DNA of 64,000 bases from UBA6623 sp965238125 (lineage in GTDB: Bacteria > Acidobacteriota > Terriglobia > Bryobacterales > UBA6623), in contig OZ250179.1 of the NCBI GenBank assembly GCA_965238125.1, positions 2,604,001-2,668,000 of the forward strand, written 5' to 3'. A program made the translations under genes and the position numbers. The notes below the pieces were generated by a model that saw only the letters and a list, made by a program, of their open reading frames with translations, had not been told where the DNA came from and made no database searches. Shown in pieces: positions 50,350 to 59,747 of the stretch. Within the stretch, counting starts at the first letter, position 1, and each line of letters starts with the position of its first letter.

Positions 50350-50640
50350 CTGGAGGGTACCCGTAGCCGGCGGCGAGGAGACGCGGGTGCTCAAATCGCT
50401 GAGCAACTACCGAAACTTCACCGTGGTCGAGGAAGGAATCTACTTCATCTCGACGGTCGAGCCGGGCGGCAATGCTTCGATTCGGTTTCCGCGCTTCGAA
50501 ACCGGAAAGATCACGACCGTCAAGGATCTCGACCGACCGGTTCACACGAACCTCAGCGCCTCCCCGACGGCCGATCGCTGCTTTATACCCAGATCGATCG
50601 AGAGGGCAGCGACGTGATGCTGGTGGAAAACTTCCGGTAG
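50350..50640 (+). pseudogene. C-terminal remnant of a TolB/PD40-type (kinase-linked) protein
   Basis: 'VPVAGGEETRVLKSLSNYRN' and 'EEGIYFISTVEPGG' belong to the last beta-propeller repeats. After a frameshift near 50565 the end reads 'DGRSLLYTQIDREGSDVMLV' and 'ENFR', the usual terminus of Acidobacteriota kinases or transcription factors with WD40/TolB repeats. The 5' portion of the gene is missing beyond IS1380 copy 5. Confidence 0.7.
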
Positions 50641-50705
50641 GCGACCCGGTCGGCATTTCTTTCGGAGCGTTAGGTTATTGCGGCGCGTACTTGGCTTCTT
50701 TCCGC

Positions 50706-51467
50706 CTATTCTCCCTCCCACGGGCGGACGCTGCCGGCGAGAATCGGTTCGGTTGAGCCGTCTTCCTTTCGGAGTAGCAGGACGCCCGAGGAATCCAGCC
50801 CGGCGGTGGTTCCTTGGACCGGGCCGCCCGGGGCGTCGACCATGACCACCTTGCCCGAGACGTAACTCGACGCCTCGGCGAACCGCGCGATGATCGCGCC
50901 GGCGCCTTGTTCGCAAAACAGCGCGTAGTAGCTTTCGAGCGAGCGGAGGACGGAGGCGAGAACTTCCTCGCGATCGCACGGACGGCCAGTTTCGATGTGG
51001 AGCGAAGTCGCGATGGCGGCGATTTCCTCGGGCATGCTTGGCTGATTCACGTTAATGCCGATGCCGACTACGGCGTAACGCAACGATCCCGCTTCGGCGG
51101 CCGTTTCGACCAAGATGCCGCAGCACTTCTTTTCATTCAGCAGCACGTCGTTGGGCCAGCGTATGTCGAAGGCGGCCCCGCAGGCTTCGGCCAGACCTCG
51201 CGCTACGCCGAGCCCCATGGCAAGCGTCAAGACGGCCGAGTGTTCCGGTGGAACGGGCGGACTCAAGACGAGCGAGAAATACAATCCGACGCCGGGCTCG
51301 GAGATCCACGAGCGGCCTAGACGTCCACGGCCGGCGGTTTGGCGATCGGCGATGACCATGGCCCCTTCCTCGATGCCGTCTTCGGCGCGCAATACGGCTT
51401 CGGTCATTGTGCTGTCGATGCTGTCGAAATCGAAGCGAGGGTCTCCGAAGTGAAGCGAGGAAGGCAT
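50706..51467 (-). CDS. birA: Biotin--[acetyl-CoA-carboxylase] ligase
   Basis: A 253-residue enzyme that activates biotin to biotinyl-AMP and attaches it to the carboxylase carrier protein. The signature 'TAGRGRLGRSWISEPG' binds biotinyl-AMP; 'IRWPNDVLLNEKKCCGILVE' and 'VVGIGINVNQ' complete the active site. There is no N-terminal helix-turn-helix, so it is a monofunctional, non-regulatory BirA. Confidence 0.95.
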   Translation of the reverse strand: MPSSLHFGDPRFDFDSIDSTMTEAVLRAEDGIEEGAMVIADRQTAGRGRLGRSWISEPGVGLYFSLVLSPPVPPEHSAVLTLAMGLGVARGLAEACGAAFDIRWPNDVLLNEKKCCGILVETAAEAGSLRYAVVGIGINVNQPSMPEEIAAIATSLHIETGRPCDREEVLASVLRSLESYYALFCEQGAGAIIARFAEASSYVSGKVVMVDAPGGPVQGTTAGLDSSGVLLLRKEDGSTEPILAGSVRPWEGE

Positions 51468-52021
51468 GGTCGATGTCGTGGGGGCTTTTTTGGAAGTTCC
51501 CTTCCAAGTGTATGGGGTATTGCGTTGTGCTCGGTGGCCGCGAATCTCTACTGCCGCTAAGCGGCGGAAGCAATAGTCTGGGGTGGAACCGGAACGGCGC
51601 CGACGTGGCGTGAGCGTCCACGCTTGCCGCGAACCGATTCATTGGTTCGTAACCCCGAATTTGTGAGAGCTCGCAAGCCTGCCGATGACTCGGAGCGCGG
51701 CAAGGCTGGAGCCTCACGCCACGTCGGCGGCGGTACCCGGCTCGACCGGCGACCGAACGCCTGGCCGCCCGTGATGACGTCCGCCTACATCAAGAAAGGG
51801 GACAGCCTCATCGCTCACCGAAGGATAGCGGAGGGGGGAAACGGGCAGGTCGGCCCCCGGACAGTCGGGAGCGTCTATCGGCACCGTTGGCCGGGACAAA
51901 CACGAGTGTTTGTCGCTGCCCGGAACCGAGACCCGGTGGGCTCGGCACATTGCAAACTTACCATCGCGGAGTTAGACTCGGCTTTATCGTTGCCGAACGC
52001 GAAATCGTGAAAGGAAAACTG
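51468..52021. other. No recognisable gene
   Basis: 554 bases between divergent birA and the DUF1326 gene. Short overlapping frames exist on both strands but have the look of antisense or random frames. No strong hairpin or repeat was noticed. Confidence 0.5.
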
Positions 52022-52654
52022 ATGGCCGACCAATGGATGATTCGAGGCGTTGAATACGGCAATTGCAACTGTGACTACGGCTGCCCCTGTCAGTTCAATG
52101 CGCCTTCGACGAATGGCTTTTGCGAGGCGGTCGTTTGCGGAAGAATCGAAGAGGGCTACTTCAACGACACCCGCCTCGACGGCATCGATTGGGCCATCCT
52201 GCTGCATTGGCCAGGTGAGATTTCCGAGGGCAACGGTCAACAGCAGGTCATCATCGATGAGAGCGCGGATCGGGGACAGCGCGAAGCCTTGCGGAAGATC
52301 CTGCACGGCGAGTCGACAGCGCCCGGCACGACTCATTTCTTTGTCTACAACAGCACGATGTCGGAAGTTTTCGAGACCCTCTACGCCCCGATCGAAGTCG
52401 ACATCGATGTGGACGCCCGTAAGGCGCGTTTGCAAGTGCCCAACGTCGTCGAATCCACGGGGACTCCGATCGTCAACCCACACACCGGCGGCGAGCATCG
52501 CGCGAGGATCAACCTTCCTAACGGGTTCGAATACACGGTTGCCGAGATGGGCTCCGGTACGACGAAATCGAGCGGCAACATCCCGCTTGACCTCGACGGC
52601 AGTTACGGACAGTTCAACATCCTGCACATGAACCAAGACGGCGTGATTCGCTGA
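52022..52654 (+). CDS. DUF1326 family protein
   Basis: A 210-residue protein beginning 'MADQWMIRGVEYGNCNCDYG', with the family's Cys-rich cluster (CNCDYGCPCQF) followed by 'GFCEAVVCGRIEEGYFND'. Six Cys within about 25 residues suggest metal binding. A longer GTG start at 52007 is possible. The DUF2182 gene begins 18 bases downstream; the two families are often neighbours, so they probably act together. The biochemical role is not established to my knowledge. Confidence 0.9.
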   Translation: MADQWMIRGVEYGNCNCDYGCPCQFNAPSTNGFCEAVVCGRIEEGYFNDTRLDGIDWAILLHWPGEISEGNGQQQVIIDESADRGQREALRKILHGESTAPGTTHFFVYNSTMSEVFETLYAPIEVDIDVDARKARLQVPNVVESTGTPIVNPHTGGEHRARINLPNGFEYTVAEMGSGTTKSSGNIPLDLDGSYGQFNILHMNQDGVIR

Positions 52655-52672
52655 CCCGCCTCGAACGCCGCC

Positions 52673-53503
52673 ATGACCGAACATCACCTGCCGCGGCGTG
52701 ACCGCATCGCCCTGATCGCCGGGTTGGTTGGGGTGACGGCGGTTTCCTGGGCTTACCTCGTCTACCTGACATTTCCGATAGACATGAGCGGGATGGGCAT
52801 GGGCTCGATGTCCGCGGGTGGGATGGACACGAGCTCGGCCTCCGAGATCGGATCGATGTCCGCCGTGGACGTGTTGAAGATCAAGCCCTGGAGCGGGGTC
52901 GACTTTCTGCTGATGTTCCTGATGTGGGCGGTGATGATGGTCGGGATGATGACGCCCGCGGCGATTCCGATGACGCTGATCTACGCGGCGGTGGCGCGCA
53001 AAGCAGCTTCCCAGGGTACGCCGCTTGCTCCGGCGGCGGTTTTCATCGGCGGCTACACGGCGATGTGGACACTTTTCAGCGTGGGCACGACGGCCGCGCA
53101 ATGGGGGCTTGATCAGGCGGCTCTGTTGTCGCCGATGATGGTGTCGACGAGCCCCGCGCTCGGGGCGTCGTTGCTGATCGCGGCCGGGGTCTATCAGATG
53201 ACCCCCGCCAAGAACGCCTGCCTGCGGCACTGTCGATCGCCGATGCATTTTATCTCCGAACACTGGCGTTCCGGCGCGGCGGGGGCCGTCAAGATGGGTT
53301 TGGCGCACGGTGCTTATTGCCTCGGTTGCTGTTGGGCGCAGATGGGATTGCTTTTCTTCGGGGGCGTTATGAATTTGCTCTGGATCGCCGCTATTACGCT
53401 CTTTGTCCTGCTTGAAAAAGTTCTTCCCATCGGCGTGGGCGGCGGACGGGCCGCGGGCGTGGCCATGGTGATCTTCGGCCTGGTCTTGCTGGTCCGGGTG
53501 TAA
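52673..53503 (+). CDS. DUF2182 multi-pass membrane protein
   Basis: A 276-residue membrane protein with about seven helices and a Met-rich extracytoplasmic loop ('DMSGMGMGSMSAGGM'). 'FLMWAVMMVGMMTPAAIPM', 'ACLRHCRSPMHFI' and 'MGLAHGAYCLGCCWAQMGLL' are family hallmarks, with Cys, His and Met residues that suit a copper or other soft-metal site. It is in an operon with DUF1326. Confidence 0.9.
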   Translation: MTEHHLPRRDRIALIAGLVGVTAVSWAYLVYLTFPIDMSGMGMGSMSAGGMDTSSASEIGSMSAVDVLKIKPWSGVDFLLMFLMWAVMMVGMMTPAAIPMTLIYAAVARKAASQGTPLAPAAVFIGGYTAMWTLFSVGTTAAQWGLDQAALLSPMMVSTSPALGASLLIAAGVYQMTPAKNACLRHCRSPMHFISEHWRSGAAGAVKMGLAHGAYCLGCCWAQMGLLFFGGVMNLLWIAAITLFVLLEKVLPIGVGGGRAAGVAMVIFGLVLLVRV

Positions 53504-53620
53504 GAGGACGGCGCAATAGCTCGACTACAGCCGCGGGGCGGACGTCGTGCCGATCAGCGGCGGGGCACGGGTGTCTTTCCCTTTCGCTGCTCGACCGGAT
53601 ATCGTGGTCATAAGCGACGG

Positions 53621-55324
53621 ATGGCACGCCTAAGCAAGAAGCCCCGCGGCGCGGGAAAAAAGTCGGCCACCGCCGAGCGGGCCGCGCCTCCCAGCCTACC
53701 CGCCGGCGCGCCACAGCCGGGGGATCCGCCGATAGGTTGGGCGTTGTTTTGGCCGACGACTCGCCCGAGCCGCTATGGCCTGCTCGCGATTCTCGGGTTT
53801 GCTTTTCTGTTGCGTTTCTACATGCTCGCTGAAATCCTGCCGTTGGCTTGGGATGAAGCGATTTACCTGCGCTGGGCGGAAATCATCGACCATCAGGGGC
53901 AGTGGTTTATCTCGTTGCTCGACGGGAAGCCGCCGCTGAGCTACTGGCTGCTGGCCGTTGTTCGGAAAACCATCGGCGGCGATCCGCTGCTGGGCGCTCG
54001 CGCGGTTTCCGCCTGCTTTGGGGTGCTGTCGACGATCGGACTGTTCGCCATCGGCCGGAGGCTGTCGGGTGAACCCGCGGGGCTCGCGGCGGCCGCGCTG
54101 TACAGTTGCTTTCCCTACGCGGTCATCCTCGATCGCCTCGCCTACACCGAAGCGTTCGTCAATTTCTTCGGTATCGCTTTTGTGCTCGCCTCGCTGGAAT
54201 GCTTTCGGGGCCCGGGGTCATGGAAATGTGGGTTGGCGCCGGGTGTTGCGCTGGGACTCGGAGTGTTCACCAAGCAGACCGTGCTGCTGTTTGCTTTTGT
54301 CCCGTTGTTGGCGGGCCTTTGGCTCGGGCGCTCGACCATTCGCGAACTTTGGGCCAGGCTGAGCGTGACGTATGGAATCGGCTTGATTTTCTTTGTTGCG
54401 TGGCAGTGGGCCACGCCAAACGCGCCGACCCACGAAACCCACGACCCGGTGATCCATAACCCGGCATTCTTCGTGGAACCCGGTGAATTTCTGCGGAGTC
54501 CCCTGGGCGCGGCGCCGTCCAACATGGAAAAACTTACCGCGTACACGAACGACCACGTTACGACCTTTCCGGCCGTGCTCGGTCTTGTTTCATTGGTTTA
54601 CCTTCTTTGGCGCCGAAGCGCGAAGGCAGTGGTTCTTGCGTCGATTTCGATCGTCCCCTTGCTGATCCACGTATTGCTGCTCGTCAAGATCTTTCCGTCT
54701 CGGTATGCCTTTCCCTATTTTTGGCCCTGGCTCGCCATCATGGGCATGGCGGCCGCGGCTTTCGCCGACCAACAGACTTCCGCAGCGAAGAAACGATTCC
54801 CCGCCCCGCTGATGATCGGCGCCCTGACGGCGCTGGCCGCCTTGCCTTTCCTGGCGCGGTCCCTGGCGGTACTCGACGACCCGCGGGCAAACCTGGATCT
54901 TGTCGAGGTGCTCGGTTCGCGGTCTGACTATGGGACCCGCGAGACGGTGGACTTCCTGCTCGAAGAAGCGCGGAAGGGGCCCCTCGTGCTGCTGACGGAT
55001 CCGATTTGGGGGCCTCCGGCCGACACGATGTTCGCTTATCTCAACAAACGCCGGGGGATACGGGTCTATGAAGCTTGGTGGACGCAGGTTTCGGCGAGCA
55101 ACCCCATTCTTCCCGACGAACCCGCCGACGTGCTCAAGTCGCACTATGAACGCGAGAAGGCGGGCGTTGTCGATTTCTCCCGCGTGGACCGCGTCTACTA
55201 CGTGACGGACACGTTTCGCACGCCGCCTTCGGTCGTTTTCGCTCGTCAACCCGACGCTCGACTCGCGGCCTCTTTTCAGAAACCGGGCGGTGACTACGCG
55301 ATCGAAGTTTACCGCTTGAAATGA
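53621..55324 (+). CDS. Glycosyltransferase family 39-like membrane protein
   Basis: A 567-residue protein with 10 or more membrane helices and the GT-C layout of ArnT/PMT-like enzymes, which use polyprenyl-phosphate sugars. The acidic catalytic loop reads 'LAWDEAIYLRWAEII' just after the first helix, and 'LDRLAYTEAFVNFFG' is the second characteristic loop. The C-terminal soluble part is shorter than in ArnT. The acceptor is unknown. Confidence 0.85.
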   Translation: MARLSKKPRGAGKKSATAERAAPPSLPAGAPQPGDPPIGWALFWPTTRPSRYGLLAILGFAFLLRFYMLAEILPLAWDEAIYLRWAEIIDHQGQWFISLLDGKPPLSYWLLAVVRKTIGGDPLLGARAVSACFGVLSTIGLFAIGRRLSGEPAGLAAAALYSCFPYAVILDRLAYTEAFVNFFGIAFVLASLECFRGPGSWKCGLAPGVALGLGVFTKQTVLLFAFVPLLAGLWLGRSTIRELWARLSVTYGIGLIFFVAWQWATPNAPTHETHDPVIHNPAFFVEPGEFLRSPLGAAPSNMEKLTAYTNDHVTTFPAVLGLVSLVYLLWRRSAKAVVLASISIVPLLIHVLLLVKIFPSRYAFPYFWPWLAIMGMAAAAFADQQTSAAKKRFPAPLMIGALTALAALPFLARSLAVLDDPRANLDLVEVLGSRSDYGTRETVDFLLEEARKGPLVLLTDPIWGPPADTMFAYLNKRRGIRVYEAWWTQVSASNPILPDEPADVLKSHYEREKAGVVDFSRVDRVYYVTDTFRTPPSVVFARQPDARLAASFQKPGGDYAIEVYRLK

Positions 55325-55450
55325 CGTTCGCCGGCGTCTCGAGGCGCTCCGATGCCTCGGCCCAATGAGACACCCGTACTATCTACTCGGTACGATAGTA
55401 CTCTTGCCACACCGCACAACTAAGGGGATAATAGAACTCAACACCCGGCC

Positions 55451-56090
55451 ATGCTACAAGGTATTCGAGAAGCAACTAAGGTTATCGCCCTATTTCTCGG
55501 CCGTTCTCACCGAGAAAAGACCTTCAGGCGGAACGAGCGGCGTGCCCAACCTCGGCTGACGGCCAACGAGCCGGGCCGCGTCGAATGGCTGACCGACGAT
55601 CAAGAGCCGCTCGGCGAAGGCATCAGTATCGAGGACATTTCCGAGACAGGCGTCGGGTTCATCTCACCGCTCGAACTCAAGGTCGGCCAAACGGTCTGGG
55701 TTTCGACCGATGGCTCCCCTCGCTGCAAAGCGGTCGTCCGCCATACGCGCGAAGAATAACGACGACTACTTCGTTGGAGTCATCCGCGTGCTGATGGACC
55801 GTCGTCGAATCGACCGTCGCCCGGCCGGCGGCAAGGGGCGCCTTCATTGGGGCGCGCCAACCGGGGGGCAACTCAAGGCCAATGTCGTGGTTCGCGACAC
55901 CAGCGATTACGGCTTGCAGCTCCAAGTTCCTGATTCGGTCCCGATCCAATCGGTGGTGCGCGTCGAAGGTCGCGCGGGAGATTGTTTTGGTTCCACGTGC
56001 TATTGCGAACCTTATCAGGGCGAATACCTGGTCGGGCTTCACGTCATCCGGCGGGGCAAAGATACCGATATCGATCAGTTCAACGAATAG
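55451..56090 (+). pseudogene. Tandem PilZ-domain protein split by a frameshift
   Basis: The first frame (55451-55759) holds one PilZ-like domain: 'RRNERRAQPRLTANEPGRV' and 'IEDISETGVGFISPLEL', ending 'VRHTREE' and stop. The second frame (usable from about 55758 to 56090) begins 'NNDDYFVGVIRVLMDRRRID' and has a second domain with 'DTSDYGLQLQVPDSVPIQS'. One extra base at GAAGAATAAC would explain the split. PilZ domains bind cyclic di-GMP through RxxxR and (D/N)xSxxG. It could be two coupled genes, a mutation, or a sequencing error. Confidence 0.65.
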
Positions 56091-56162
56091 CGCTCGCCAC
56101 CCCTTTGGGATTCCCGCGACAGGCGAGACTGGCGACCCAATCCGACTTCCGGCGCTGTTAGA

Positions 56163-57155
56163 ATGACCTTACCCATGGGGTCGCCCGCGCTTTCCATCGT
56201 TGTTCCGGTTCACAACGAAGAAAAGACTTTGCTGCCGCTCTATGACGCCCTGGTCAAGACGCTGGAGCCGCTGGGGCGCGACTTTGAGATTATTTTCGTC
56301 GACGATTGCTCGACCGACAGCAGCTACGATCTGCTGCGGAATCTAACGGAACACGACGGTCGGCTTCGCGTCATCTCGCTGCGCCGAAACTTCGGGCAAA
56401 CGGCGGCCTTGGCGGCCGGCTTTTCCGCGGTCGAGGGAGAAGTCGTGATCGCGCTGGACGCCGACCTGCAACACGACCCGCGTGATATTCCCGCTCTGCT
56501 TGAAAAAATCGACGAGGGCTACGACATCGCCAGCGGTTGGCGCGCCGACCGCGTTGACGCGTTGTTGACGCGGCGCATCCCCTCGCGAGTCGCCAACGCC
56601 GTGATGGCTAAGCTTTCCGGCGTCGATCTGCACGATTTCGGAACGACCTTCAAGGCTTATCGCAGCCATATCCTGCGGGATATTCGGCTCTATGGCGAGC
56701 TGCACCGTTTCATCCCGGCGCTGGCCGGGATGCAAGGCGCGCGCATCGGGGAAGTACCGATTCGCAACACGCCCCGCGCGGAAGGCTCGTCGCACTACGG
56801 GCTGGGGCGCGTTTTTCGGGTGCTGTTCGATATGCTGACGATCCGCTTCTTGGCCCGCTACCTCACGCGGCCGATGCACTTTTTCGGTTCGATCGGGCTG
56901 GCTTGTGGTGCGCTGGGCGGTTTGATTCTGGGCGGGCTGGTGGTGCAGAAAGTGCGGGGCATCCACATCATGGTCGAGCACGGGCCGTTGCTGATTGCCG
57001 GGGCTGTGCTGGCGATCGCGGGGCTGCAGATGTTCTGCACCGGCTTCATCGGGGAAGTTCTGATGCGGACGTACTTCGAAAGCCAGAACCGGCCTATTTA
57101 CTCGGTGCGGGAAGTGCTGAAGGGTCCCAGCCCGGCCAAGTCCGCGGGTGGCTAA
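56163..57155 (+). CDS. Family 2 glycosyltransferase, polyprenyl-phosphate type
   Basis: A 330-residue protein: a GT-A domain with 'LSIVVPVHNEEKTLLPLYDA', 'IIFVDDCSTDSSYDLL' and the DxD-type 'VVIALDADLQHDPRDIPALL', then two C-terminal membrane helices ('FFGSIGLACGALGGLILGGL', 'LLIAGAVLAIAGLQMFCTGF'). This is the layout of dolichyl/undecaprenyl-phosphate glycosyltransferases (GtrB/ArnC-like), which make the lipid-linked sugar used by GT39-type enzymes such as the one 0.8 kb upstream. Confidence 0.9.
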   Translation: MTLPMGSPALSIVVPVHNEEKTLLPLYDALVKTLEPLGRDFEIIFVDDCSTDSSYDLLRNLTEHDGRLRVISLRRNFGQTAALAAGFSAVEGEVVIALDADLQHDPRDIPALLEKIDEGYDIASGWRADRVDALLTRRIPSRVANAVMAKLSGVDLHDFGTTFKAYRSHILRDIRLYGELHRFIPALAGMQGARIGEVPIRNTPRAEGSSHYGLGRVFRVLFDMLTIRFLARYLTRPMHFFGSIGLACGALGGLILGGLVVQKVRGIHIMVEHGPLLIAGAVLAIAGLQMFCTGFIGEVLMRTYFESQNRPIYSVREVLKGPSPAKSAGG

Positions 57156-57197
57156 TCGGCCGGCCCGCAACCTCTGCCGATGTCCGCGGTTCACCGT

Positions 57198-57626
57198 TCA
57201 CAGCTCGGAGCTCGCCTCTTCCCTTTCGATGGCGCTTAGCGGCTCCAACAATTCTATTTCGACCCGAGCCAGACCTTGGTGCACCATGCCGAGTTCCCGC
57301 GCGGCGGCAAAGCTCAGATCAAGCACGCGGTCGCCGATGAAGGGTCCGCGATCATTGATCCGAACCACGACGGATCGCCCGCTACTCGGGTCGAGCACGC
57401 GCAACGCCGAGCCGAAGGGTAGTATGCGATGCGCCGCGGTGAGGGCGAACATGTCGTAGACTTCGCCGCTGGCGGTCAAGCGGCCGTGGAACCGCGGGCC
57501 ATACCAACTGGCTGCGCCCCCGAGATCGGCGGGAACGGGTGCGGAAACAGCAGCCGACTCGAGTTCCGCCATGCCGATCGACAACGGCGCGGCCAGGAAC
57601 AGCAACCAGGTAAACGAATGTCGCAT
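57198..57626 (-). CDS. RlpA-like double-psi beta-barrel protein
   Basis: A 142-residue exported protein. After a signal ('SFTWLLFLAAPLSIGMA') the RlpA domain reads 'GAASWYGPRFHGRLTASGE', 'MFALTAAHRILPFGSALRV' and 'VVVRINDRGPFIGDRVLDLS', including the Asp of the septal lytic transglycosylase active site. It lacks the SPOR domain of E. coli RlpA. The start at 57626 is set by the signal peptide; the frame is open 70 codons further. The 255 bases upstream hold no recognised gene. Confidence 0.88.
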   Translation of the reverse strand: MRHSFTWLLFLAAPLSIGMAELESAAVSAPVPADLGGAASWYGPRFHGRLTASGEVYDMFALTAAHRILPFGSALRVLDPSSGRSVVVRINDRGPFIGDRVLDLSFAAARELGMVHQGLARVEIELLEPLSAIEREEASSEL

Positions 57627-58081
57627 GAGTCTTCTTGCGGAGCGGCGTGTAGATTCACGACCGCCCCTGGGCGATAACTCCGCTTTCTCGAAGAAAATGT
57701 TTTGAAAACGTTGGGAATGGAAAAACGCCGCAGGAGCGGAATGCTTGAGGTGAGAAGCCTCCCGGGGCCTGCCCAAAGTGTATGCTCTCATCGTACCAGC
57801 CATGGGAATTGATTCAAGCCGCGAGATGATTTTCATGGAAAAGGATCGAAAAAACGGGGCAGACTCGGCGTCGACGGGTGGCTAGCGCCGCAACGGAACC
57901 GGGCGGCCTTTGGGGCCGGCGCCAAGTTTGGCTTTCTGCTCGGGGCTGAGAGGGAGGTGGAACATCTCTCGCACTTTGGCCTCGATCAGGGTGCGTCGAG
58001 CGGCTTCACCAAATAGCCCTCCGAGCCGAGGCGGATCGAGCCGACGATGACGTCTTGCCGCGCGGTGCCGGTGACTATCAA

Positions 58082-59747
58082 CCAGGATTTCCATTTTGGC
58101 CCTGGCACGGTCACAGGATACACCCCCGCTGCGCCGAATACCACGTCTTTTCGCGCTGAACCCTGCACATCACCTCCGCCGGTAGGCGCCAGGGCTCGTC
58201 CGTCCGCTCACAGACGTTGATTGAGCGGACTGAACGGCGCTCCGGCCGACACTGCTCCCTGCGAAACCTTTTTGGAGCCAAAAACTGTTGATCCTCGCCC
58301 GGGCAACGCTACCCACCCGGCACAGGCAGCGCCCAGATCCTATGCAGCATGTCGCCGAACAGCCGCCGGTTCAGATGTCCTTCGGCCAACAGCAGCCAAT
58401 AGTACCGCGTATGCTTGACCAGCCTACCGCCCGTCTTCATCAGCCGCTGTTGCAAGCTCGTCAGCGACCAGCTCTTGATCCGTTGCGGCAGCCCGAGCCT
58501 CCGCCATAGGTTCCCCAGGTTATAGGCCAGCACGCTGAGTTGCAGTCGCACTTCGTTGGCCCGGAACCGATGGCATGACAGCCTTGTCCAATGCGTCGCT
58601 TGTTTGCCTTCCTTGATCCACTGCTCCGCCGTGCCGCGCTTGTTGTAGAACCGCACCAGCGAGCGGCTCGGCAAGGCCATGCTCGTGACGATGAAACCGA
58701 CGCGAGGAAACAACTCACCTTGGTGATGCTCGACCTTCGCAACAACCCGCCGGGACTTCGACCAGCTCGCGGCCTGATACCGAAAGCTCCTGTAGCGCAC
58801 CAGGGGCTTTGCGCTCGGCCTGCCCGGCGGACGAAACAGGATATCTTCGATCTCCAGCTCCAGGCTCTTGTTGGCCGGGATGCGAATCACGTAGTCCACG
58901 CCGCGCTCCTCCAACGTCTCGTAAATATCCGGCTTGGCGAAGGCGGCATCGGCCCGGAACGTCACCTGTTTGCCCTCCGCCTGTTGGCGTTCGATTTCCG
59001 GCAGCAGCAGCTCGTCCCAGTCCTCGGCGCTGGACACGTTGCCCGGTCGCAACTTTGCCGCCAAGCAATCGCCGTGCTGGTTGAACAGCAACAGTGGGTG
59101 GTAGCAGACCGACTCGAAGTGGCCGTTGTAGGCGCTGCCTTCCTGCCGGCCGTGGACGGGGCTCTCGGTAGAGTCCATGTCCAGCACGACGCACGCGGAG
59201 TCATCACCGGCCTCGGCTTGCGCGATCAACTCGCGGTTCACCGCCATCAGCCCGATCAGATTCTCGTCGCCGGCGAGCATGGCGGTCTCGAAGCTCTGCA
59301 GCCGGGAGGTCAGCGCCGCGCCGCGATCCCAGTTCTTCTTCGAGCCAATCAGCCGAAAGGTTGGATCGGCGGAGACACGAACGGCGTCGTTGAGATCCTC
59401 GTAGCCCGCCAAGCGGGAGTAGACCGACTGTCGCAGCAGATCGACGAACGGGAACTTCTTGTTCGAGCCTTGCCGCGAATCCGTCAGATGCTCGTCTATC
59501 AGCTTGCCTAGTCCGAGTCGTTCGTCCAGTTCGCGAATGAGAATCAGCCCGCCATCCGAGGTGACTCGCGATCCTTGGAAATCGACCTTGAGAAATCCAT
59601 TGAAGGTGAGCTGAAACGGTTTGTTTTCTTTTTCACCCATTGGGTGTTGATCTCCTCAGCGCCTTGAGTGCTTTCAAGCCCGCATAAATAAAGGCGTCCG
59701 AGTCCACCCGATGGTTAGCAGAACCGAAACTAAAGTGGAAATCCGGG
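58082..59747 (-). mobile_element. IS1380-family element, copy 6 (subtype B), complete, 1666 bp
   Basis: Flanked by the 5-bp duplication ATCAA (58077-58081 and 59748-59752), with CCAGGATTTCC and AATCCGGG ends. It is inserted in the response regulator gene in the same orientation as that gene. Confidence 0.95.
58309..59640 (-). CDS. IS1380 family transposase (subtype B)
   Basis: A 443-residue intact frame, differing from the other B copies by Thr in 'RLVKHTRYYWLLLAEG' (Ala elsewhere). All catalytic candidates are present. Confidence 0.95.
   Translation of the reverse strand: MGEKENKPFQLTFNGFLKVDFQGSRVTSDGGLILIRELDERLGLGKLIDEHLTDSRQGSNKKFPFVDLLRQSVYSRLAGYEDLNDAVRVSADPTFRLIGSKKNWDRGAALTSRLQSFETAMLAGDENLIGLMAVNRELIAQAEAGDDSACVVLDMDSTESPVHGRQEGSAYNGHFESVCYHPLLLFNQHGDCLAAKLRPGNVSSAEDWDELLLPEIERQQAEGKQVTFRADAAFAKPDIYETLEERGVDYVIRIPANKSLELEIEDILFRPPGRPSAKPLVRYRSFRYQAASWSKSRRVVAKVEHHQGELFPRVGFIVTSMALPSRSLVRFYNKRGTAEQWIKEGKQATHWTRLSCHRFRANEVRLQLSVLAYNLGNLWRRLGLPQRIKSWSLTSLQQRLMKTGGRLVKHTRYYWLLLAEGHLNRRLFGDMLHRIWALPVPGG

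Noticed and set aside
51624..52010. 128-codon plus-strand frame before the DUF1326 gene
   Set aside because: No ribosome site, no family features, and overlapping equally long frames on both strands.
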